Made by a program: the position numbers and the translations under genes
Assembly: GCA_016935435.1 (NCBI GenBank)
Contig: JAFGQZ010000083.1
Location: 1-33,680, forward strand
DNA length: 33,680 nt
From: Bacteroidales bacterium
Lineage (GTDB): Bacteria; Bacteroidota; Bacteroidia; Bacteroidales; UBA10428
Direction: 5' to 3'
Shown here: one piece after another, positions 15,319-24,585 of the stretch
Numbering within the stretch: position 1 is the stretch's first letter
Layout of the letters: each line of letters starts with the position of its first letter
Notes under the pieces: generated by a model
What the model was told of the DNA's origin: nothing
Seen by the model: the letters and a program-made list of their open reading frames with translations, nothing else
The model's database searches: none

Positions 15319-17601
15319 TCAATCACCTGTTTTTTCTGAATAAACCCTTAAAATAAGTTCTCCCCGGCGGTTTAGTTTATGATCGGTTTCGGTACATTCA
15401 GAACAGTAGTTTTTCAATTGTTTTTCGCCGATACCATGCGATATTATGCGTTTTTCACTAATTCCGGCCGACAGAAAATATTCGCGCAGGAACCTGGCCC
15501 TTTCTTCCGAAAGTGCCCTGTTGTACATATCGCTTCCGCGCTTATCGGTATGGGTAGCAATCTCGAGAAAATACTGCGGGTTATGTATTAAAGAATCGAC
15601 CACCTGTGCCAGAATAGAAGTTGTACCATCGGGAATCCTGAAAAGATCTAGCCCGTAATAGATTATCCATGAATCAATTTGCCGTGTTTTTGCAATAAAC
15701 TCATGAACTTCCGGGTCTTTGGCTTCTGCCGGGTCAACATGTGCTTCCTTTAGCGCTTTCATAACTTTTTCTTCCTGGCTGTTTTTAAATGCCACCAGTT
15801 CGCCTGTTTTTTCCGATTTATATACTTCTTTGGCCAAAAAATAATTCCGGTTCAGGCCAACAACATATATAAAGTACTTGCCATCGTATAATTCGTCGAT
15901 ATCGTAACGTCCAGAATAACGCAGGGCGAGTTGTTCCTTAGAGAGCTTTATTTTACTTTGTGCTATTTGTGTGGCAAAGAGAATATTGTTTACTTCATCT
16001 TTTGCCAGCAGTTCGGGTTCAAGCTCAAACTCCGGTTCATATTCTTTAGGTTCCAGCTTAATAATGGCCAACTTGCCAATTTCCAGCGAATGGTTTCCTA
16101 TATAATTTATATTCGATGTGTTAATTGTAAACGAACGTTTGGCATAGCCTTCTTTTTCAACTGTAATTTCGAGTTCCTCGCCCGGTGAGGCCACCAACAC
16201 TAGTTTGCCATTGTCGGCAAGGGCCAGTGCCTCGCCAGTTCCTGTGCTTCGTTTAACATTAATATTAACGTTCTTAAGGTTTTCACCATTGTTTTCGTCA
16301 ACTATTTCGCCAGACAGGCGCAATTGGTGTATTGAAAACTTGTAAATATCGTCGTTCCCTTTTCCGCCTTCGCGGTTTGAAGTAAAATAGCCCGACAGGC
16401 CTGTGTCGAAAAAAATTCCGTAATCGTTTGCCGGCGAATTTACCGGAAACCCCAGGTTTCGCGCATATTCGTTTGTATTCGATAAATCTTTGGAATAAAT
16501 ATCGTACCCCCCCAAACCGCCATGCCCGTCGGTAGAAAAGAACAATATTGAGTCGTTTAGCAGGAAAGGGTAAAGCTCATCGCCGGCAGAATTAACCTTT
16601 TCGCCCAGGTTTTGAATGTTTTCGAAACCCAAACTGGTATAATCGGCTTTGTATAAGTCCCACCCGCCAAAACCTCCGGGGGCATCGGATGCAAAAATTA
16701 AAAATTTAGTATTGTGGCTTAGTGTTGGGTAGGCAATTGCGTATTTAAATTTATCGTTTGGAAATTTTTCGGGCCTGGAAATATCGTGGTTAATACCAAT
16801 AAAGGCTTTATAAAGGTTATAGCCAAGTGAGTATTGATCCTGCTTTCCGGGTTCGAAGCGGCAAATGAATATTTCTTTAGTTTCGGGAACAATAGCGTAG
16901 CCAATTTCCCCAAAACGGGCATTAGCAGAACCGCTTATTTTTTGAGGTTGGTTAAAAATAGTGGAATTGTCGATATTAGAAACAAACAAATCCGATGAAT
17001 ACCTATCGTTTATATCATCGCGGTTGCTTCGTGTTGAGAGAAAATAGAATGCCTTATCGAGCGCCGATGCCCCAAAATCGACTGCCGGAGAATTTATGGG
17101 CAGGTTTTCTTTTTCAAAAAAGGAGGAGTCGGCAAAATACCTGTCGATATTTTCGATACTTGAAATATAGCGCATTGCCAACTGATCGTTATACTCTAGC
17201 AACTCGTTGTAGCGCTGAAAGCTTTTTCGGGCATCGGCATATTTGCCCTGCATCATGTAAACCTGCCCCAATGAGAGGTGCACTATGGGGTTCGAAAGTT
17301 CATCGCTGGAAATAATACGGTTATAATACATTACCGACTTGTCGGGCTGTCCCAGTTCTTTATATGAATTTGCAATTTTATACCATATTTCGGTGTTGCC
17401 CTGGTACCTGCTTATGTATTCCCGATACCTTTCCAATGCTTTCAGATAATCTTTCTGCTGATAAAGCTCATCGGCGCGTTTAATTAAGCGGTGTTCCCTG
17501 CTAAAAGCCGGAAATTGGCCATTTACATTGGCAAAGCAGATAATTGAAAAGAAAATTATCAAACAGAATTTACAGATTTGATTTGGAAGTATCAGTTTCA
17601 T
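15319..17601 (-). CDS. PorE-like outer-membrane lipid-free OmpA protein (TPR, PD40, CPD, OmpA)
   Basis: This 760-residue protein has the domain order described for PorE-type type IX secretion components: signal peptide (ends NVNGQ, about 1-29), TPR helices (about 38-170), a WD40/PD40-like propeller (about 175-425, with repeats such as LSHNTKFLIFASD and LNDSILFFSTDGHGG), a carboxypeptidase-regulatory-like domain (about 428-510), and a C-terminal OmpA peptidoglycan-binding domain (about 640-755: EIATHTDKRGSDMYNRALSE, NRRGELILRV). OmpA proteins of this type anchor outer-membrane assemblies to peptidoglycan. The gene starts 11 bases after the OLD-like ATPase stop, on the same strand. No other type IX secretion genes are in the window, and many Bacteroidota genomes hold several such paralogues, so it is called PorE-like only. 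Confidence 0.85.
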   Translation of the reverse strand: MKLILPNQICKFCLIIFFSIICFANVNGQFPAFSREHRLIKRADELYQQKDYLKALERYREYISRYQGNTEIWYKIANSYKELGQPDKSVMYYNRIISSDELSNPIVHLSLGQVYMMQGKYADARKSFQRYNELLEYNDQLAMRYISSIENIDRYFADSSFFEKENLPINSPAVDFGASALDKAFYFLSTRSNRDDINDRYSSDLFVSNIDNSTIFNQPQKISGSANARFGEIGYAIVPETKEIFICRFEPGKQDQYSLGYNLYKAFIGINHDISRPEKFPNDKFKYAIAYPTLSHNTKFLIFASDAPGGFGGWDLYKADYTSLGFENIQNLGEKVNSAGDELYPFLLNDSILFFSTDGHGGLGGYDIYSKDLSNTNEYARNLGFPVNSPANDYGIFFDTGLSGYFTSNREGGKGNDDIYKFSIHQLRLSGEIVDENNGENLKNVNINVKRSTGTGEALALADNGKLVLVASPGEELEITVEKEGYAKRSFTINTSNINYIGNHSLEIGKLAIIKLEPKEYEPEFELEPELLAKDEVNNILFATQIAQSKIKLSKEQLALRYSGRYDIDELYDGKYFIYVVGLNRNYFLAKEVYKSEKTGELVAFKNSQEEKVMKALKEAHVDPAEAKDPEVHEFIAKTRQIDSWIIYYGLDLFRIPDGTTSILAQVVDSLIHNPQYFLEIATHTDKRGSDMYNRALSEERARFLREYFLSAGISEKRIISHGIGEKQLKNYCSECTETDHKLNRRGELILRVYSEKTGD

Positions 17602-17612
17602 TTTCAGGTATT

Positions 17613-19940
17613 TTACAATAATTCTTTAATATGCAAAAATAACATATTAATGTTTTCTTTGGTTGTTTCATCGAAATTGGAAAAAACAACTTTTCCTTCG
17701 TTTATATTATTTACAAAATTAGTTGCTAAAATCTTCCTCGACAAGCTATTGTTAATAATAAATTCGGATATTTTTTCTGTGATACCGGTTCTTTGCTGGT
17801 ATATGTATTTTTTAAAGTCGAGAACAGAAAATAAATCTTCAGGAGAATCGAAATTATTCAAACATAGCACTGGTGCCCCAGAGAATACCTTTTCACCGGG
17901 CAAATGTATTTTTTCGGCTAAAAGGGCATTATCGCTTTCGAATAAAAGAACACCATATTTGATTTGCCACGAAGTTAGAATATTTATAAGCAAGCCAACA
18001 GAATCGGCACCCGTTGCCGGTATAAAACTTAGCTCCAGGGGCTGAGGAATAATTTTATTTAACCAGCATAAATAATAGTAAGCAATAATATCGGGGACTA
18101 TAATATTGTGTTTTGCTTTTATAATTTGTTGATCGGCCAACTTTATACCCAACAGGGAATAAACTGGCGAGAGCGTGTCGGCCGATGCTTCACCGATTTT
18201 TGTTGGATCATAAATAAGTGTTTCGCTCTTATCGTCGTTGGCATTAACCCTCTGAACCGCCAATATGCGGTAGAGTTTATCAGTTTTTACCAAATGGGGC
18301 GAGTGAGTGCTATAAACTATTTGCATAGTTTGTTTTAAATCTTCAAAAACTTTAAGCACATCTTCCTGTGCCCTTGCATGCAGGCTTAAGCCTGGTTCGT
18401 CGATAAGCAATACCCTGTTGCATCCTGTATCGGCGGCAGCAGCTTTAAGTTCGAGATAGAACGATATAAACCAACGTACGCCCCTGCTGCGTTGCTTTGG
18501 GTAAAGCCTCTCCTGGTTATCCTTTATCCAGAATTCAAGATAGGGCTTTCCACTCTTTCCCGGAACAGTATAATCGTAATGTTCCAGCTCGAAATGCAGC
18601 CTTATTTTGTTGTTTCGGCCAATAAACTGGGTCCAGTAATCTTGAAAATTCAGGGTTACATCGCTATTTAGGGATTCAATTTTTTGTTTTAGTATGCGGT
18701 GATTTTTTTCCCTGAAAAATGAAATATCGAGGCCGGATATTTTTAGAAAATTAAGTGCTGCCTTATAACCTTCTATATGGTAATTATTTCCAAGTATATC
18801 TTCCAAATCGATTTTATTGGGGAGCAAACCGCTAAAATCTTCAAAGAACACAAAAACCGGAATATGCTTAAACAGCTCCTCGCCTATTTCGAACTTGTTA
18901 TAATAGTACTTCTCGTTGTTAATTTCCTTATTGGCAAGAGTTTCTGCTTCGACTAAAGTAATATTGTCGAGCATAAATTTTGCCGATATGCGCAAAGCCC
19001 TGTATTTATCGGTTTCGAGCTTTGCTAAAACCTCGCGCGAAAGGTCAATATCGTTGCGTACTTTCTGCAGGTCGTTGAAAACAATCCTTTTTTCTTTTTC
19101 GTTGCTGCTCAGTTCGTATAAGTGTTCCAAATCGACAAGCTTATTTTTATTTTCTGTACATTTCTCAAGCTCTTGTATATAGCTTTCTTCAAGTTGTTTC
19201 AAACGGTGGCCTGCACTGAGCTTTTCTGATACCTTACGCGACAGCCCGGCTTTTTCGTTTAGCTCAGCCTGCCTTTTTGTATATAGGCTTTCCAGTTCGT
19301 TGTATTGGTTTTTAATATCTTTCAGTTCAATTTCAATAAATTGCCTGGCATCGGTTTGCTTCGATTTTTTTAATAAACGTTCCTTTTCTGCAATTGTCTT
19401 TCTTAAGCCTAATAATTCATGGCTAATATTGGTGCACTGCTTTTCTAATTCGCTAAGGCTGTTAAACAATGTTTCGGAGCGAATAATGTTGTTTTGTATT
19501 TCGGTTTCGGTTTTTTCAAAAAGATTTTTCTCAATTGTTTCAATAGTGTTGAAATAACCGGCAATATTTTCGGTTGCCACAAATATTTTGCTGTTCTTTT
19601 CTTTGTCCCATTCTCGTGTCAGCACAAACTCCTGATCATTATTTATTATTTCAAGCAAGTTTGCCGGAATCCTCGATTTAATTAAAAAATCTGCTACTTT
19701 TTTACTTTCTTCTATCTTAAAAGAACACGATACAACCGGAAAGGTGTTATCGCTCCGCAGGACATCTTCGCTCAGTGAGCCGGTATAAAAAGCATAAAGG
19801 GCCTCTAAAACAGATGTTTTGCCCGATTCGTTCTGCCCTATTAATACCGTAATATTATCGCTGGCCAGGGTTTTCCAGCCGGAATTAACAATTGAACGGT
19901 AATTACGGATACAAAATGAGTTAAGTTTGATGGGTGCCAT
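17613..19940 (-). CDS. OLD-like AAA ATPase with coiled coil and degenerate Toprim-like region
   Basis: This 775-residue ABC-type/AAA_15-like ATPase has Walker A at 35-42 (GQNESGKT), a central coiled coil of about 200 residues (about 135-315), an ABC-signature-like RSRGVRWF (about 484-491), Walker B at about 510-518 (VLLIDEPGLSLH) and a YSTHSPHLV switch near 543. The C-terminal part (about 605-690) is laid out like the Toprim nuclease of OLD proteins, but the usual VEGxSD glutamate motif reads NIIVPDIIAYYYL and the DxD motif reads LFESDNA, so nuclease activity is doubtful. There is no signal peptide. OLD-family proteins act on DNA, often in phage defence, but no UvrD-like partner or reverse transcriptase is adjacent. 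It lies 11 bases upstream of the PorE-like gene on the same strand. Its role is unknown. Confidence 0.85.
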   Translation of the reverse strand: MAPIKLNSFCIRNYRSIVNSGWKTLASDNITVLIGQNESGKTSVLEALYAFYTGSLSEDVLRSDNTFPVVSCSFKIEESKKVADFLIKSRIPANLLEIINNDQEFVLTREWDKEKNSKIFVATENIAGYFNTIETIEKNLFEKTETEIQNNIIRSETLFNSLSELEKQCTNISHELLGLRKTIAEKERLLKKSKQTDARQFIEIELKDIKNQYNELESLYTKRQAELNEKAGLSRKVSEKLSAGHRLKQLEESYIQELEKCTENKNKLVDLEHLYELSSNEKEKRIVFNDLQKVRNDIDLSREVLAKLETDKYRALRISAKFMLDNITLVEAETLANKEINNEKYYYNKFEIGEELFKHIPVFVFFEDFSGLLPNKIDLEDILGNNYHIEGYKAALNFLKISGLDISFFREKNHRILKQKIESLNSDVTLNFQDYWTQFIGRNNKIRLHFELEHYDYTVPGKSGKPYLEFWIKDNQERLYPKQRSRGVRWFISFYLELKAAAADTGCNRVLLIDEPGLSLHARAQEDVLKVFEDLKQTMQIVYSTHSPHLVKTDKLYRILAVQRVNANDDKSETLIYDPTKIGEASADTLSPVYSLLGIKLADQQIIKAKHNIIVPDIIAYYYLCWLNKIIPQPLELSFIPATGADSVGLLINILTSWQIKYGVLLFESDNALLAEKIHLPGEKVFSGAPVLCLNNFDSPEDLFSVLDFKKYIYQQRTGITEKISEFIINNSLSRKILATNFVNNINEGKVVFSNFDETTKENINMLFLHIKELL

Positions 19941-20075
19941 AACATTACAATGATAAGCGAACTGCCTGTAAATTACTAAAAAATAACGCTAAATATGATA
20001 TTATAGTTTATATGTTAAGGCAATTATGTTTTGTCGGCCCCGAAATTACATGCTATAACCTGAAGGAAAAAAATG

Positions 20076-20909
20076 CTAAATACGAACACCCATTATGGTT
20101 ACATCATCGATTTGGGGGAGATTGCCTTTCCAATTGGCAAATTCGTCGGCTAAAACCTTTTTTTGTTCGATGGCAGGCAATTTGCTACAGCGAACCAGTA
20201 AATCCCTGAATTTTTGATATTTAAATTTTTTACCCTGGTTACCTCCAAACTGGTCGGGATAACCATCGGTAAAAAGGTACAGCATGTCGTTTGGCTGCAA
20301 ATCGATTGTTTTTGCCTGAAAAGAGTTTTCGGTTTCGGCTGATATGCCTATTGGCATTTTCTCGCCTTCGAATTGCATTAATTGGTTTCCCCTAACAATA
20401 TAAAGGGGGTTAAATGCCCCTGCAAAACTTACCTGCTGCCAGTTTGTCCCAAAAACACAAAGTGCCATGTCGATACCATCTTTTTGTTCTTCGTCTTTGC
20501 CTGTCTGGTCAAGCGATTTCATAAAATATTCGCGCAAATAATTCAGAATTTGCGATGGGTTTGATGTTTTATATTTCGATATCACCTGATTTAAAAATGA
20601 GATGCCCAATATACTGATAAAAGCCCCGGGCACACCATGTCCGGTGCTATCGCCAACTGCAAGGTAAACAATGTTATTTTCGGTATGTACCCAGTAGAAA
20701 TCGCCACTAACAATATCGCGGGGCATAAATAAAAGAAAACTATCGGGAAACAGTTTCTCAATTTCATGCACCTTGGGAAAAAGCGATTTTTGAATGTAAC
20801 TGGCGTATTGCAAGCTCTGCTCCAGCTCTTTCTGGTGCTTCTGCAGCTCTTGCCCTGTTATGGCTCCTGTTTCGAAATTTGCCGGGTTGTTTTTTTGTAC
20901 AACACTCAT
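20076..20909 (-). CDS. SpoIIE-type PP2C serine phosphatase
   Basis: This 277-residue cytoplasmic protein is an RsbU/SpoIIE-type phosphatase. A short coiled-coil region (about 15-50, with QYASYIQKSLFP, the usual entry to this domain in Bacteroidota) precedes the catalytic domain. Metal-binding motifs are PRDIVSGDFYWV (Asp70), AVGDSTGHGVPGAF (Asp87), LFTDGYPDQFGG (Asp215) and DDVTIMGVRI (Asp268-269). There is no sensor (PAS, GAF or HAMP) domain, so the input must come from a partner. RsbU-type enzymes normally dephosphorylate an anti-sigma antagonist; none is nearby. The gene lies 58 bases after the TPR-propeller gene. A TATTTTTA sequence upstream could be a -7 element of its own, so cotranscription is possible but not certain. 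Confidence 0.92.
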   Translation of the reverse strand: MSVVQKNNPANFETGAITGQELQKHQKELEQSLQYASYIQKSLFPKVHEIEKLFPDSFLLFMPRDIVSGDFYWVHTENNIVYLAVGDSTGHGVPGAFISILGISFLNQVISKYKTSNPSQILNYLREYFMKSLDQTGKDEEQKDGIDMALCVFGTNWQQVSFAGAFNPLYIVRGNQLMQFEGEKMPIGISAETENSFQAKTIDLQPNDMLYLFTDGYPDQFGGNQGKKFKYQKFRDLLVRCSKLPAIEQKKVLADEFANWKGNLPQIDDVTIMGVRI

Positions 20910-20967
20910 AATGAAGCTTTTGCTTGCAATAAAATAAAAATAGAACCATTATCCGTACCAATAAGCA

Positions 20968-22929
20968 CTACATGCCTGCTGATGAATATGTTATTACCTG
21001 GTAATCGTTCCCGCTCAGCAAATAGGTGATATCTCCTTTATTATTTTTTATGGCGTCAACAAACCTGAAACCGGCCGGAATAAGTTTTTCATTCAGCAAT
21101 TGGCCTTTTTCGTTGTATTTGCATGCATAACTGTTTAAGGATGTGTTTCCCAGAAGGATAACCTCATTTTTTGCGGTGATAAGCATATCTGTTATTATAT
21201 CAACACTATCGATATGCCCGATAGGGCAATTTACCATATTTTTCCCTGAAAGCGAGTATATAATAAGGTTATGCATTGCCGTGTCGCTGGCGAGTATTGC
21301 GCAATAACTATTGTTTATACTGGCTTTAACAATTGTTCCACCTGTTTTAAGGGTATCTTCCCACCGGATATAAAATTTCGGATCGGAAAATGTTATCCAC
21401 TTTGAGCCGGCAAGTAAACAACTCCCATCGGACGAAAAAGCAATTTCATTAAAAATTCCGGGCTGCGAATAGGTGCGTTCGCCAACTTTGGTGCCTTCCG
21501 TATTAAAAACCTGTAAGTAATAATTGTCGGGAATGGTATCGCTTACATAAGTTGCCATGTATATTTTGCCTGAAGAATCTATAGCACACGAAGCCACAGA
21601 AACTTCCCCCAGGTTTTTGTTCCAGATTTTTCTGCCATCGTTGCCCAGTTTAAACATCCACCCGTTTAGTAAATTCGTATCGGCACCGGGTTGTGTATAT
21701 CCAACAACTACAACCTCATCGCCAGGGGCAACCAAAACCTTCATTACCTCATCGTTAAATTGCTGGCCAATGGTTTTGTTCCAAACCATATTTCCCCGGG
21801 CATCAAGCTTAACAATCCACGCATCGGTATAATTTGTCAGGGTATCTTTTGTAACCCCGGCAACAATATAACCACCATCGGAAGTAATGGCTATTGAACG
21901 TGCAACTTCAATCTGTTCGTTATAATCGAGTGCTTTTGCCCAGACAAAATCAGGAGAATCGAACCCGAGCAACCTGTAGTTTTTCATGCCCAAATCAGTA
22001 GCCTTCAGGTTAAAAACATCAATATAATAAGCCCCATCGGGATACATTCGTATAAATTCGTTATATGCTTCCAGCGATTTAATTCTTTTTGCCTTTTCAT
22101 ACATTAACTGGTGTTGGTATTTTCGGGCATCGGGTATCTCAAGGGCATCGGGATAGAGCTTAATAAATCCCTCAAAAGCTTCAAGGGTATTTACTTGTTT
22201 TGCTTTTTCAAAGGCAGCGGCATTCCTTAGTTTTGCGGCCTGCTGCACAAATCTCGATTCAGGGTATTTTTCGATATAATTGTTGTAGGCCTCTACTGTA
22301 TTTTTAAGCTTAACTTCTTCAAATGCCATTTTATTTCGGTATCGGGCAGCCTTGGGCGCCTGGGCTGCATCGGGAAACCTGGCAATAAACTCTTCATAGC
22401 CGGCTAATGTGTTTAATTTTTCATACTTTCTGAATTCAAATTGGTTACGTATGTGCGTTACATTGTCGGTGTGCTTGTAACCGGGGTACAGTTCCAATAC
22501 CCTGTAAACTGCTTCCAAATCGTTTTCTTCACGGATGTATTTTATTAGCCTGGCTTCTATGGCATCCTGGGCAATTTCAATTTTCTTTTTTACAGGCCGG
22601 TTAGTTTTTCTCACCTCGGTATTGAGAAAATACTCGCCTATAATATCAATTTCTTCCTGTGTAAGTTCATTCTCCCGCCCTTTTATCAGCTCAATGTATT
22701 TCCAGGAGTCAACAATATCAAAGAATGCCGATTTATCATCAGACTTTATCAGGGCTATCCCAAAATTAGCGGCAACGTTTTGCGAATTGTCATTTAATAT
22801 TTTTTCAAAAGACTCCTTCGCTTTGTCGTATTCTAATTTTTCAAGGCTTTTAAAAGCCCTTTTCATACTTTGGCCAAAGGCCGGGCAAACAATTGTAAAC
22901 GCCAGTATTATCAGAATATATCGTTTCAT
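20968..22929 (-). CDS. Secreted protein with TPR-like repeats and beta-propeller
   Basis: This 653-residue exported protein has a signal peptide (ends CPAFGQ). Residues about 20-150 form TPR-like helices. Residues about 165-300 carry three or four 35-residue repeats of the type FEKAKQVNTLEAFEGFIKLYP, ending YPDA or YPDG. The remaining 330 residues resemble a beta-propeller, with blades such as AITSDGGYIVAGVTKDT and WIVKLDARGNMVWNKTIG, the latter of the type seen in PQQ-like or delta-60 repeat proteins. It follows the OmpA gene by 22 bases on the same strand and precedes the PP2C phosphatase. The architecture suggests a scaffold in the periplasm or outer membrane. No enzymatic motif was seen and the function is unknown. 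Confidence 0.82.
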   Translation of the reverse strand: MKRYILIILAFTIVCPAFGQSMKRAFKSLEKLEYDKAKESFEKILNDNSQNVAANFGIALIKSDDKSAFFDIVDSWKYIELIKGRENELTQEEIDIIGEYFLNTEVRKTNRPVKKKIEIAQDAIEARLIKYIREENDLEAVYRVLELYPGYKHTDNVTHIRNQFEFRKYEKLNTLAGYEEFIARFPDAAQAPKAARYRNKMAFEEVKLKNTVEAYNNYIEKYPESRFVQQAAKLRNAAAFEKAKQVNTLEAFEGFIKLYPDALEIPDARKYQHQLMYEKAKRIKSLEAYNEFIRMYPDGAYYIDVFNLKATDLGMKNYRLLGFDSPDFVWAKALDYNEQIEVARSIAITSDGGYIVAGVTKDTLTNYTDAWIVKLDARGNMVWNKTIGQQFNDEVMKVLVAPGDEVVVVGYTQPGADTNLLNGWMFKLGNDGRKIWNKNLGEVSVASCAIDSSGKIYMATYVSDTIPDNYYLQVFNTEGTKVGERTYSQPGIFNEIAFSSDGSCLLAGSKWITFSDPKFYIRWEDTLKTGGTIVKASINNSYCAILASDTAMHNLIIYSLSGKNMVNCPIGHIDSVDIITDMLITAKNEVILLGNTSLNSYACKYNEKGQLLNEKLIPAGFRFVDAIKNNKGDITYLLSGNDYQVITYSSAGM

Positions 22930-22951
22930 ATAGGGGCTAAATTTTGTGGTT

Positions 22952-24352
22952 TTATTTCTTAATAAGTGTAAATTCTACACGTCGGTTACGGCTTTTTCCG
23001 TCATCGGTAAAATTAGTGTCGATGGGTTTCGACTCGCCATACCCAACGGCTTTCATGCGCGATAATTGAATTCCTTTGGTGCCCAGGTATTGTACAACTG
23101 CATTAGCCCTACCATCGGACAGTTTAAGGTTGTATGCATCTGATCCATCGCTATCGGTATGGCCCGAAATCTCAATCAGATCGATATCGTTTTTTACCAT
23201 AAACTCAACTACCTTATCAAGCTCAGGATATGATTCGGGCAACAAAGTTGTTTTGTTAAACTCAAAGAAGATATTGTTTAATACAATCGAACCTCCTTCC
23301 TCAATGCTTTCAAGGCCAGCCTCAAATTTATCTTCAACAACCACAGGTTTAACAAAAATTACTTTGCCGGCCGATTGACAATTATAAACATCATAAGCAG
23401 TAAACCTGTACTCACCGTCGGGAAGGTTATTAAGCTCTGCCCCCGACATGCCATTGCTCCATTCAACACGATATGGCGGGGTTCCTCCCATCATGCCTAT
23501 TTTAATATGGCCATCGTTTGATTTTTTATCGATTCTACCTGTAAAGTAGTTAAACCCGCCAGTGTATGACGAATCGATAATTTCGGCTTCAAAATCGTGT
23601 TGCACACAAGGACATTCTTTGCAGTTTTCAAGCAGTTTAACACTAACATCATCGAAAAAGTAATATGCATATTCTTTATTCCTGAGGTTTTTCATGTTCT
23701 TATCGGTAGCAACATAGTTTGTGTTCTCGTACGACTTAAAATTGCCTATAATAAAAAACCTTTCTCCTCCTTTTGCCGTGTAAACCGTACAAACTTCTTC
23801 CCATTCATCGATGTTGTCGAGAAATAAGCCTGCCTGGTTATTAATTTGAGGCGAAAATGGAAGGTTAACCATCAGGTCGTTCTTTGTTTCGATGTCGCTA
23901 AAATATATGCTTAATTGATCAACTGCAAATTTCGAAAACGATGCAAGCTTAAAATAATAAGTTACGCAGTATTGTTTTCCGGCAATAAGCGGTTTGCTTA
24001 ACGAGCCCTGCAAATATTCGCGGTAGCCATCGTCGGTACCGCTCAAAATTGCCCCTGCATACCCGTTGCCGGAATGTGGTTCGCTCTCCCCTGCAAAATT
24101 CCGCGGTACGCCTACACCATCGGCCCTGCCGGGCGAACAACGGTTAAAATAATCGGGGGTGGCTATTGTTGGGTAACCCCAACCAGGTATGAGTTTATGC
24201 GAACGATCCTGCGGGGTATAATCCTGCGGGCACTTTTCGTAATTTTCAAAACCCGGGTTATTTACCAGGTTTACCGACTGGGCCCCTGTTTTTACAAAGT
24301 TTATACTTAATAAAACAGTAAGTATCAATACGCGATGCCGGGAGTTTAGCAT
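22952..24352 (-). CDS. OmpA-family outer-membrane protein with jelly-roll and SprB-like domains
   Basis: From the 24352 start this is 466 residues; a longer frame to 24430 adds 26 residues in front of a normal signal peptide (MLNSRHRVLILTVLLSINFV, cut after GAQ). Residues about 25-245 resemble a carbohydrate-binding-type jelly roll (NLVNNPGFENYEKCP, then YFFDDVSVKLLENCKEC). A SprB-like repeat (PYRVEWSNGMSGAELNNLP, about 300-340) follows. The C-terminal OmpA domain (about 355-466) has FEFNKTTLLPES, ISGHTDSDGSDAYN, LSDGRANAV and SRNRRVEFTL, with the Asp and Arg used for peptidoglycan binding present. SprB repeats occur in gliding adhesins. It is first in the minus-strand run leading to the TPR-propeller and PP2C genes, and it diverges from pyrK. 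Confidence 0.85.
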   Translation of the reverse strand: MLNSRHRVLILTVLLSINFVKTGAQSVNLVNNPGFENYEKCPQDYTPQDRSHKLIPGWGYPTIATPDYFNRCSPGRADGVGVPRNFAGESEPHSGNGYAGAILSGTDDGYREYLQGSLSKPLIAGKQYCVTYYFKLASFSKFAVDQLSIYFSDIETKNDLMVNLPFSPQINNQAGLFLDNIDEWEEVCTVYTAKGGERFFIIGNFKSYENTNYVATDKNMKNLRNKEYAYYFFDDVSVKLLENCKECPCVQHDFEAEIIDSSYTGGFNYFTGRIDKKSNDGHIKIGMMGGTPPYRVEWSNGMSGAELNNLPDGEYRFTAYDVYNCQSAGKVIFVKPVVVEDKFEAGLESIEEGGSIVLNNIFFEFNKTTLLPESYPELDKVVEFMVKNDIDLIEISGHTDSDGSDAYNLKLSDGRANAVVQYLGTKGIQLSRMKAVGYGESKPIDTNFTDDGKSRNRRVEFTLIKK

Positions 24353-24556
24353 ACTTTTTAATTTTGTGGTTATTGGTTTACCAAAGTAATTAAAATTAGT
24401 AAGTATTTCAAAACCTGAATCATTATTCAAAACATTATATTGTTATAATCCCCTAATTATCTGAATAATTTAGCAATTCAGTAAAAGTAAAACATAACAA
24501 GTTGGGGAATTTTAGTTATGGTTCTTCCGGAATAGAAAATTATGCCTTAGTTTTTA

Positions 24557-24564
24557 TAACTTTG
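24557..24564 (+). promoter_or_regulatory. pyrK promoter -7 element
   Basis: TAACTTTG is a perfect match to TAnnTTTG and lies 21 bases before the pyrK ATG at 24586. It rules against the longer reading frame that begins at 24502, because that start would lie upstream of the transcript start. Confidence 0.7.
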
Positions 24565-24585
24565 CGGCCAACATTAATAGCGCAG

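Noticed and set aside
17613..19940. A complete phage-defence system such as Gabija or a retron built on the OLD-like ATPase
   Set aside because: No UvrD-type helicase, reverse transcriptase or other partner is adjacent, and the Toprim motifs are degraded.
24502..24585. N-terminal extension of PyrK
   Set aside because: The -7 element at 24557-24564 lies inside it and the residues do not resemble PyrK.
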